Source: DASRBN01 sp035294305
GTDB taxonomy: Bacteria; Chloroflexota; Ktedonobacteria; Ktedonobacterales; Ktedonobacteraceae
Length of the DNA: 64,000 bases
NCBI GenBank assembly: GCA_035294305.1
Contig: DATGLD010000014.1
Span: forward strand, 1-64,000
Reading direction: 5' to 3'
In this document: piece after piece, positions 32,852 through 39,506 of the stretch
How positions within the stretch are numbered: position 1 is the stretch's first letter
Layout: every line of letters begins with the position of its first letter
Translations under genes and position numbers: made by a program
Notes under the pieces: generated by a model
What the model saw: only the letters and a program-made list of their open reading frames with translations
The model's database searches: none
What the model was told of the DNA's origin: nothing

Positions 32852-34384
32852 ATGGCAGCTACATTAAAAGGTCCATACGGACAGACTATTCTAGAACCCA
32901 CCTCTAATCCATATACCATCGGGAGAGGCCAGGATAATCAACTTGTAGTACAGGATACGAAGGTCTCATCGCACCATGCTGAGATACGCTCCCAGGGACA
33001 GAGCTATGAAATCGTCGACCTGGCGAGCAGCAATGGAACCTTCGTGAATGAGCAACGCCTGGCCCCGTATACGCCGCGACTGCTGTCTAACGGTGATCAA
33101 ATTCGCTTTGGCGATACTGTTTTTCTCTTTGAAGCGGGCGTAATGCCGCAGCAATCTCAGATTGAGCCAACCGTCTATGGCGGGCCAGACCAGAGAAGTA
33201 ATCCTTCCTATCCTCCCACTATCGCGGCGCCACCCTCCTATAGTGGATATGAATATGGCGCCCAGCAGGGAGGATATACGCCTCCACCCCCGGTTGCGGC
33301 TCCTCCACCCTCCTATGGAGGGAGTAGCTACGGCTACCAGCAATCAGCGCCCATATCCTACCCGCCCGTCGCCCCTCCAGTAGCGCCCGTGCCAGAACAA
33401 AAGCGCAGCCGCCGTGGGCTATGGTTTATCATAGGGGCCATTATAGCCGTACTATTGATCGCGGGCATCGCATTTGGTGCGATTGCATACGCAAATCGCT
33501 CGACACCTACGAAAACGCTGAACGCCTTCTGTACCGCCCTTAAGGCCGGCGATTACCAGACTGCATATAACCAGCTTTCCAGCGGCCTACAGGCAAAATT
33601 CGGCTCGGAAGCGGCTTTTGCCGCCGGTTTCTCTAATAATGAAGGGCTTGGCAAGGTTAGCAATTGCTCGGTCAGCAACGTCAATGATGGGGCCGGTACG
33701 GGCACGATCAACTATACCTTTTCAAAAGGTAGCGCGCTTCCGGTGGATTATACGCTGGTTAATGAGAATGGTTGGAAGATCAACGCTCAGAATCCACGCT
33801 CCACGCCAACTTTGACCTTGAACACGTATTGTAGCGCATTAGCAGCACAGGATTACCAGACCGCCTACGACCAGTTCTCGAAGAACTATCAAAATCAAAT
33901 CGGCTCCGAATCTAGCTTTGCCAGTGCCGCTGCTACTGATAAGATAAAGGGCTGCACGGTAGACAGCGTCCAGGACTCGGCGGCCACCGCCATGATTACC
34001 TATGTCCGCAGCGACGGCCTGAAGATACATGCAAACGAGGCGCTGGCAAACGAGCAGGGTACCTGGAAGATCAATAATGAGCAATTCGTCTCGTCGCCGA
34101 CCCTGACCCTGCTCAACTATTGTAACGCTTTGAAAAACCAGGATTACCAGACTGCATATAACCAGCTTTCCAGCGCTCAGCAGAGCCAGCAAACGGAGTC
34201 CCAGTTTGCGTCCAACTTCGACTCGGTTACCGTCAACGACTGCACAGTGAGCAACGTCAATGATACAGCAGGAACCGGGCAGATCACTTACACGCTCAAC
34301 GGAAGCACTACCGCGACCTTTGATTACACACTGGTCGATGAGAACAACACCTGGAAGATCAACACTGAAACACAACACCAGTAA
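32852..34384 (+). CDS. FHA-domain membrane protein with three tandem extracellular repeats
   Basis: A 510-residue protein. An N-terminal FHA domain (about 1-90; YTIGRGQDNQLVVQD, SSHHAEI, SSNGTFVNEQRL) should bind phosphothreonine in the cytoplasm. A Pro/Tyr-rich linker (100-190) leads to one membrane helix (about 197-220). The outside part is three copies of a roughly 95-residue module, each with a YC/FC-ALxxxDYQTAYxQ start and a WKIN end, like NTF2/DUF4878-type domains. The ATG at 32852 is chosen over an in-frame start 51 bases upstream because homology begins there. A 28-bp hairpin follows. It may link a Ser/Thr-kinase signal to the cell surface. Confidence 0.85.
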   Translation: MAATLKGPYGQTILEPTSNPYTIGRGQDNQLVVQDTKVSSHHAEIRSQGQSYEIVDLASSNGTFVNEQRLAPYTPRLLSNGDQIRFGDTVFLFEAGVMPQQSQIEPTVYGGPDQRSNPSYPPTIAAPPSYSGYEYGAQQGGYTPPPPVAAPPPSYGGSSYGYQQSAPISYPPVAPPVAPVPEQKRSRRGLWFIIGAIIAVLLIAGIAFGAIAYANRSTPTKTLNAFCTALKAGDYQTAYNQLSSGLQAKFGSEAAFAAGFSNNEGLGKVSNCSVSNVNDGAGTGTINYTFSKGSALPVDYTLVNENGWKINAQNPRSTPTLTLNTYCSALAAQDYQTAYDQFSKNYQNQIGSESSFASAAATDKIKGCTVDSVQDSAATAMITYVRSDGLKIHANEALANEQGTWKINNEQFVSSPTLTLLNYCNALKNQDYQTAYNQLSSAQQSQQTESQFASNFDSVTVNDCTVSNVNDTAGTGQITYTLNGSTTATFDYTLVDENNTWKINTETQHQ

Positions 34385-34413
34385 GGGTAATGTGTCCTGA
34401 GTGTTTAGCAGCC

Positions 34414-34473
34414 ATGGCATAAAGAGGGGCGACTGCACTCGACGCCGAGTGCAGTCGCCCCTCTTTATGCCAT
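34414..34473. terminator. 28-bp perfect hairpin after the FHA gene
   Basis: Left arm 34414-34441 pairs perfectly with 34446-34473 around the 4-nt loop ACGC. It starts 29 bases after the FHA-gene stop. Flanking T-runs are absent, but the stem alone is very stable and sits where a terminator is expected. Confidence 0.7.
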
Positions 34474-34483
34474 AATTTACTCT

Positions 34484-34513
34484 TTTAAACTATTCCCATG
34501 ATTATGATATACT
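34484..34513 (+). promoter_or_regulatory. Extended -10 promoter for the amidohydrolase gene
   Basis: TATACT at 34508-34513 is preceded by TG-A (34505-34507), an extended -10. A weak TTTAAA lies 18 bases upstream. The leader to the GTG at 34662 would be about 140 nt. Confidence 0.45.
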
Positions 34514-34556
34514 TCCTGCAAGAGAAATGACACATTTTTGCTCCAGGAGGAGACAT

Positions 34557-34592
34557 ATGGCCAACAGTGTTGGCACAAACTTCGTATTGTAG
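34557..34592 (+). CDS. Putative 11-residue leader peptide
   Basis: An AGGAGGAG ribosome site is followed after 4-5 bases by ATG and the short frame MANSVGTNFVL with a TAG stop. It lies 69 bases before the amidohydrolase start. The first codons overlap a perfect palindrome (GCCAACA-G-TGTTGGC, 34560-34574). The strong ribosome site on such a short frame suggests a translated leader or attenuator. It may instead be the leftover start of a lost gene. Confidence 0.4.
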   Translation: MANSVGTNFVL

Positions 34593-34661
34593 CCTGTGAG
34601 GGGGCAACGTACATACACACCAAGTAGACACCTATAAAAGTTGAAAGAGAGAATATAACCC

Positions 34662-36293
34662 GTGACCATAAACACTATTGACATCCTGATTCGTGGAGCA
34701 AAAATCGTGGACGGAACAGGAAATCCCTGGTACTATGGGGATATCGCCATCCAGCGTGACCGCATCATAGAGATTGTCCCGCCTGGTCGTATCCCCACGG
34801 AGGCTGCACGCGAGGTCGTGGACGCGACAGGCATGGTCGCCAGTCCCGGCTTTATCGATATTCTCAGTCACTCGCACATTCCACTTATGCACGATCCACG
34901 TGCTCTTTCCAAGACTACACAGGGAGTCACGAGCGAAATCATGGGCGAGGGATGGACGCCTGCGCCCTTCGGTGGCCGCATCGAAGACCCTTTTCTGGAT
35001 CTTTCCCGGCAGGGGCGTATCCTGATCGGTGAATGGGCTGAGCGAGCGAAAACGTGGAACCATTTGAACGATTGGCTGGACGCAATGGTGGAACGGGGCG
35101 TATCGCCCAATATCGGCACATTTCTCGGTGGTGGGACGCTGCGCGAGTACGTGAAAGGCCGCGACATGGGCGCGCCCACGCCTGGCGAAATGGAAACGAT
35201 GCGGCGCGCGATGGCTCAAGCAATGGAAGATGGCGCATTCGGTGTCTCTTACGCCCTTATTTATCCCCCCGATACGTATACATCGACCGAGGAGCTTATC
35301 GAGGTTGCGAAAGTAGCGGGCCGCTATGGTGGCATCTACGTCACCCATCTGCGTTCGGAGGGCGAGCGCCTGCTGGAAGCCGTAGACGAAGCCGTCGAGA
35401 TTGGACGCCAGGCGCAACTACCTGTTGAAATCTATCACCTTAAAGCGATGGGCAGGCATAACTGGCATAAGATGGCGATGGTTATAGAGCGTGTCCAGCA
35501 GGCACGTGATAGCGGCGTGGATGTGGCTGCGGATATGTACCCCTACGCGGCTTCCGGCACCGGGTTGGACTCAGTATTACCGCCCTGGATAGCTGAGGGA
35601 GGCAGGTATTTCGAGCGCCTGGCAGACCCGGATGTGCAAAAGCGCGTGCGCGAAGAAGCGCTTGCGCCATCAGGCGAGTGGGAGGCGATGGCACATGGCG
35701 CCGGACCCGACGGTGTCATGCCCGTCGGGCTTGAAAAGCCCGAGAATCTGCAATATGCGGGCAAACGGCTTTCCGAGATCGCGGCTATGCGCAATCAGCA
35801 CTGGTTCGACACCGTGATTGATTTGCTGCTCTCGGAACAACAGCGCATCTTCACCATCTACTTTGTGATGGATGAGGCAAATGTCACGCTGGGACTACAG
35901 CAGCCCTGGGTGAAGATCTCAACAGATGCCGGCGGTGTAGACCCTACCTGGGCAAAGAGCCTGGGACCGACGCATCCCCGCGAGTATGGAACATATCCGC
36001 GCATGCTGGCAAAGTACGTGCGCGAGGACAAAGCACTGACGCTGGAGGATGCGGTGCGCAAAATGAGCGGAGCCGTTGCCGCGAGACTCGGACTGCATGA
36101 CCGCGGCCTGCTCCGCCCCGGTTGCTTTGCCGATGTTGTGCTCTTCGATCCTGAAACAATACAGGACCGCGCTACATTTGAGGATGCGCATCAACTTTCG
36201 ACCGGCATTCGCGACGTGTGGGTCAATGGGACGGGCGTGATTCGCCTGGGACAGCATACAGGCGCAACGCCTGGTCGGGCCTTAAGGGCCTGA
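34662..36293 (+). CDS. N-acyl-D-amino-acid deacylase family amidohydrolase
   Basis: A 543-residue metal-dependent amidohydrolase of the D-aminoacylase/dihydroorotase-like family, which cleaves N-acyl-D-amino acids or related cyclic amides. It starts with the family strand IDILIRGAKIVDGTGNPWY. The metal motif is GFIDILSHSHIP (usually HTHDD), later metal or acid residues lie in YVTHLRSEG and VEIYHLKAMG, and the C-terminal small domain has RGLLRPGCFADVVLFDP. The GTG at 34662 follows GAAAGAGAG. It lies just upstream of the IclR-molybdenum hydroxylase unit but has its own promoter. Substrate unknown; it may feed the same catabolic pathway. Confidence 0.88.
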   Translation: MTINTIDILIRGAKIVDGTGNPWYYGDIAIQRDRIIEIVPPGRIPTEAAREVVDATGMVASPGFIDILSHSHIPLMHDPRALSKTTQGVTSEIMGEGWTPAPFGGRIEDPFLDLSRQGRILIGEWAERAKTWNHLNDWLDAMVERGVSPNIGTFLGGGTLREYVKGRDMGAPTPGEMETMRRAMAQAMEDGAFGVSYALIYPPDTYTSTEELIEVAKVAGRYGGIYVTHLRSEGERLLEAVDEAVEIGRQAQLPVEIYHLKAMGRHNWHKMAMVIERVQQARDSGVDVAADMYPYAASGTGLDSVLPPWIAEGGRYFERLADPDVQKRVREEALAPSGEWEAMAHGAGPDGVMPVGLEKPENLQYAGKRLSEIAAMRNQHWFDTVIDLLLSEQQRIFTIYFVMDEANVTLGLQQPWVKISTDAGGVDPTWAKSLGPTHPREYGTYPRMLAKYVREDKALTLEDAVRKMSGAVAARLGLHDRGLLRPGCFADVVLFDPETIQDRATFEDAHQLSTGIRDVWVNGTGVIRLGQHTGATPGRALRA

Positions 36294-36303
36294 TTATGCT
36301 GGC

Positions 36304-36332
36304 TTGACACCGCTTACTCCATTGACTATACT
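36304..36332 (+). promoter_or_regulatory. Near-consensus sigma70 promoter of the iclR-hydroxylase unit
   Basis: A perfect TTGACA (36304-36309), a 17-base spacer and TATACT (36327-36332), about 75 bases before the iclR ATG. Confidence 0.75.
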
Positions 36333-36345
36333 CAATCCATACATA

Positions 36346-36364
36346 AGTGGAACGCTTTTCCACT
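36346..36364. promoter_or_regulatory. Putative IclR-family operator
   Basis: The perfect inverted repeat AGTGGAA-CGCTT-TTCCACT lies 13 bases after the -10 box, at the expected transcription start. The TGGAA...TTCCA core resembles operators described for IclR proteins, and the next gene is an IclR regulator, so autorepression is likely. Confidence 0.6.
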
Positions 36365-36405
36365 CAATAGAACACAGAACAGCATACGGATAGTAAGGAA
36401 GAAGC

Positions 36406-37191
36406 ATGCGACACGGCGAACCCCTGGACGGCGAGAAAACAGTACAGATCGTTCATCGTATTGCCAGCGTGCTGCGCGCTTTTGGTAGCCAGGGGTTGCT
36501 GGGCATCACCGACCTGGCTGGCGCCACGGGCCTGCCGAAGTCTACCACTCACAGGCTTGTAACGGCCCTGGTCAATGAAGGGTTGCTCGTACAGGATGAG
36601 GATAGTCATAAGTACGCACTGAGCCTGCGCGTTACGGCGCTCGGCGCGAGCATCCTGAGTTCGCATACGGTGCGCAGGTCGGCGCGTCCCATTCTAATGG
36701 AGCTGCGGGATGCGACACACGAGTCCGTACACCTGGCAGTGCTGGAGGGTATGGAAGCGGTAATTATCGACACTGAAGATTCTTACTTTGTCGTGCGAGC
36801 CGTAAATGTCCCTGGCCAGCACCTGCCCGCTCATGCTGTTTCGACAGGCAAGGTGCTGCTCGCCTATCAATGGGAGGTCCGCCTGCGCGAGATACTGAAC
36901 CATACACCGCTCGCAAAATATACCGATCGCACTATTACCGATCCCCGCCTGCTGCTCGAAGAACTGCGCAGCGTGCGCTCACTCGGCTACTCCATCTCCT
37001 GTGGAGAACTGGAAGAGGGTATTGACGCCGTCGCGGCTCCCATCTTCGATCATCTCGGCTCCGTCGTTGCCGCGGTTTCAATCGGCGGCCCTAGCGAACG
37101 TTGCCGCCCTAAGCAGAGCGAACATATCGCGGCAGTAACCCGCGCCGGACATCAGATCTCGCAAGCGTTGCGTTACATCAGCTGGCACTAG
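36406..37191 (+). CDS. IclR-family transcriptional regulator
   Basis: A 261-residue regulator. The N-terminal winged helix-turn-helix is readable in LGITDLAGATGLPKSTTHRL (about 35-54), and the C-terminal GAF-like effector domain contains HAVSTGKVLLAY and YSISCGELEEGIDAVAAPIFD. IclR proteins bind small catabolic intermediates and control adjacent degradation genes. It sits first in a same-strand unit with YqeB and a molybdenum hydroxylase, behind a near-consensus promoter with a palindromic site. AAGGAAGAAG precedes the ATG. Confidence 0.92.
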   Translation: MRHGEPLDGEKTVQIVHRIASVLRAFGSQGLLGITDLAGATGLPKSTTHRLVTALVNEGLLVQDEDSHKYALSLRVTALGASILSSHTVRRSARPILMELRDATHESVHLAVLEGMEAVIIDTEDSYFVVRAVNVPGQHLPAHAVSTGKVLLAYQWEVRLREILNHTPLAKYTDRTITDPRLLLEELRSVRSLGYSISCGELEEGIDAVAAPIFDHLGSVVAAVSIGGPSERCRPKQSEHIAAVTRAGHQISQALRYISWH

Positions 37192-37234
37192 ACAAGGTCA
37201 TCATTATGGCAAAGCAGAGTAAAGTAAAATCCAG

Positions 37235-38077
37235 ATGAAGATATTTAGTGAGCGGCCAGCACCCCTGGTCGCAATAAAAGGCGCTGGAGACCTTGCTACG
37301 GGGGTTATTCACCGGCTTGTTCGGGCAGGCTTTCCAGTGATGGCCACGGAACTACCCCAACCCACGGTCCTGCGTCGCACAGTAGCTTTTGCTGAAGCCG
37401 TAACTGCCGGCAAGGTGACAGTTGAAGGGATTACCGCCCAGCGGGCCCACTCAATGGAGGACATCCAGGTCGCATTAAAAAAAGGGCTTGTACCGGTGGT
37501 CGTTGATCCTGATGGTATATTACTCAAGCAAATACAACCGGTGGTGCTGGTTGAAGCGACGCTCGCGAAGCGCAACAGTGGGATTAACATGGATGACGCG
37601 CCCATCGTGATTGCCCTTGGCCCGGGCTACGAGGCGGGCAGAGACGTCCATGCCGTCATCGAGACCAATCGCGGCCATAACCTGGGACGCGTCTATCTTG
37701 AGGGCAGCGCCGAACCAAACACGGGCGTTCCCGGCGCCATTGGTGGCTATAGCACTGAACGCTTATTGCGCTCACCATGCGCTGGCATGATCTTCGGTCT
37801 ACGCCAGATCAGCGAGACGGTACAGGCAGGAGAAACGGTAGCAATCGTCAAGGCATCTCAAGCAAGTAAAGATGAGATGCCGGTTATAGCTGCTATCTCC
37901 GGCATACTACGCGGCCTGGTGCGCGATGGCCTGGAGGTGAGTCCTGGTATGAAAGTGGGGGATATCGATCCCCGCGCGGTTCGCGAACACTGCTTTACGA
38001 TATCGGATAAGTCGCGTGCTGTTGCGGGAGGCGTGCTGGAAGCCATTATGTATCTCGGGAGGAAAAGAATTTCGTAA
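37235..38077 (+). CDS. yqeB: YqeB-type selenium-dependent molybdenum hydroxylase maturation protein
   Basis: A 280-residue protein matching the EF2563/YqeB family, which accompanies selenium-dependent molybdenum hydroxylases. Typical segments are VAIKGAGDLATGVIHRLVRAGF, VVDPDGILLKQ, VEATLAKRNSGI and ALGPGYEAGRDVHAVIETNRGHNLGRV. Known partners include the hydroxylase genes and SelD-type functions; here the three hydroxylase subunits follow directly (21-nt gap). The role in inserting a labile selenium or sulphur into the cofactor is from the family and unproven. Whether this organism makes selenophosphate cannot be seen in the window. Confidence 0.88.
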   Translation: MKIFSERPAPLVAIKGAGDLATGVIHRLVRAGFPVMATELPQPTVLRRTVAFAEAVTAGKVTVEGITAQRAHSMEDIQVALKKGLVPVVVDPDGILLKQIQPVVLVEATLAKRNSGINMDDAPIVIALGPGYEAGRDVHAVIETNRGHNLGRVYLEGSAEPNTGVPGAIGGYSTERLLRSPCAGMIFGLRQISETVQAGETVAIVKASQASKDEMPVIAAISGILRGLVRDGLEVSPGMKVGDIDPRAVREHCFTISDKSRAVAGGVLEAIMYLGRKRIS

Positions 38078-38098
38078 TGCTGTCGAGGTATTGCTTGA

Positions 38099-38971
38099 AT
38101 GCTTAAAATTACTGGCTATCATAGCCCCATGACAATCGCAGATGCTGTCAGATTGCTGGCGGAAGAGGGGCGTACCGTTATCGCCGGCGGGACAGACCTG
38201 CTTGTCAATCCACGCTACATGGTTGGTGTGCGGGAAGTAGTGGATATTCGCAAATTGGGGCTGAACTATATTTCCCAAGAAAATGGCTGGCTGCACATCG
38301 GCGCGGGAGCCACTATGCGAACTGTCGCCAGGCACCCAACTGTTCAGGCGCTCGCGGATGGCATACTTGCGCGAGGCGCGGCAGTGTGCGGCTCTCCAAA
38401 TATCCGCAATATGGCGACGCTGGCAGGAAATGTCGCCTCTGCTTTACCCTCCGCCGACACTCCGCCCGCTCTATTAGCGCTCGACGCGCAGGTAGTGCTT
38501 GTTGGCGAACAGGGAGAGCGCATTGTACCCCTGAGGCAATTTTTCACCGGTCCGGCCCGAAGCGTGCGCGAGCGCGAGTTGATCCGCGAGTTGCGCATTC
38601 CATTGCCCACTCCCAACATGCATGGTGGCTTTTACAAAATTGGCCGCACAGCGGAAGATATCTCGCTGGTAAACGCAGCTACAACATTGACCGTTCAAGA
38701 CGGAATAATCACTGCTGCGCACCTGGTGCTGGGAGCAGTAGCGCCTACCCCATTATATCTATTAACCGCCGGAGAGGCGCTCACTGGGCAGCCACCCGTG
38801 GAGGAAACATTCCAGCAGGTGGCGGCAATTGTGCGTGAGGAAGTCCGACCGATCAGCGATCAGCGAGCTTCCGCCGATTACCGGCGGCGTATGAGCGGCA
38901 TCGCGGCAGTGCGGGCGCTGCGACAGGCGGCAGGATTAGCGCCCCATGGAGAGGAATGGCACCATGCCTAA
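38099..38971 (+). CDS. Molybdenum hydroxylase FAD-binding subunit (XdhB/CoxM-like)
   Basis: The 290-residue medium subunit that carries FAD and passes electrons from the iron-sulphur subunit to the acceptor. The two FAD loops are VIAGGTDLLVNPRYM (about 27-41) and the TLAGNVASALPSADTPPALLAL region (about 105-126) after GSPNIRNMA. The C-terminal CO_deh_flav_C part ends with DYRRRMSGIAAVRALRQA. Length is normal. Its 3-prime end overlaps the iron-sulphur subunit start by 8 nt. Confidence 0.93.
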   Translation: MLKITGYHSPMTIADAVRLLAEEGRTVIAGGTDLLVNPRYMVGVREVVDIRKLGLNYISQENGWLHIGAGATMRTVARHPTVQALADGILARGAAVCGSPNIRNMATLAGNVASALPSADTPPALLALDAQVVLVGEQGERIVPLRQFFTGPARSVRERELIRELRIPLPTPNMHGGFYKIGRTAEDISLVNAATTLTVQDGIITAAHLVLGAVAPTPLYLLTAGEALTGQPPVEETFQQVAAIVREEVRPISDQRASADYRRRMSGIAAVRALRQAAGLAPHGEEWHHA

Positions 38972-39434
38972 GATAGAAATTACCCTGAAAGTCAATGGAC
39001 GCCAGGAGACATGGCGCGTCCAGCCGGGTGAAACACTACTGGAAGCCCTGCACGCGCATCACTACAGAGGCACCAAACTTATCTGTGGCACCGGCGATTG
39101 CTGCGGCTGCGGTGTTATTCTGGATGGCCGCTCCATCAACTCCTGTTGTATGCTGGCAGCCCAGGCCGGCGGCGCGGACCTGCTCACTATCGAGGGCCTG
39201 GCTCAAGAAGGAAAACTCCATCCCATCCAGGAAGCATTTGCCGAGGAGGGCGCGGCTCAATGTGGCTATTGCACCCCCGGTTTCATCATGCGAACCTATG
39301 CTTTCTTGCAGGAGCATCCTCGCCCTACCGAGGAGGAGGTACGAGCGGCACTGGCCGGCAACATTTGCCGGTGTACAGGCTATGTGAAGCCGGTTGCGGC
39401 AGTTTTGAGGGCCGCCGAGAATATGAAGTCTTAA
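38964..39434 (+). CDS. Molybdenum hydroxylase [2Fe-2S] subunit (XdhC/CoxS-like)
   Basis: The small subunit with two [2Fe-2S] clusters. The plant-type cluster is CGTGDCCGCGV plus NSC (about 41-63); the position after the second ligand, usually Gly, is an additional Cys. The second cluster shows CGYCTPGFIM (about 103-112) and NICRCTGY (about 136-143). From the ATG at 38964 the protein has 156 residues; GGAGAGGA sits 8 bases before it, so this start is preferred over the ATG at 38946. It lies between the FAD and molybdenum subunits in the usual M-S-L order. Confidence 0.93.
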   Translation: MPKIEITLKVNGRQETWRVQPGETLLEALHAHHYRGTKLICGTGDCCGCGVILDGRSINSCCMLAAQAGGADLLTIEGLAQEGKLHPIQEAFAEEGAAQCGYCTPGFIMRTYAFLQEHPRPTEEEVRAALAGNICRCTGYVKPVAAVLRAAENMKS

Positions 39435-39506
39435 AACAGGCTTGTCTCACAATGCCAACCATGGTATGATTCTGAAACATTGGGAAGGAGACTCGGAAAC
39501 TTACCT

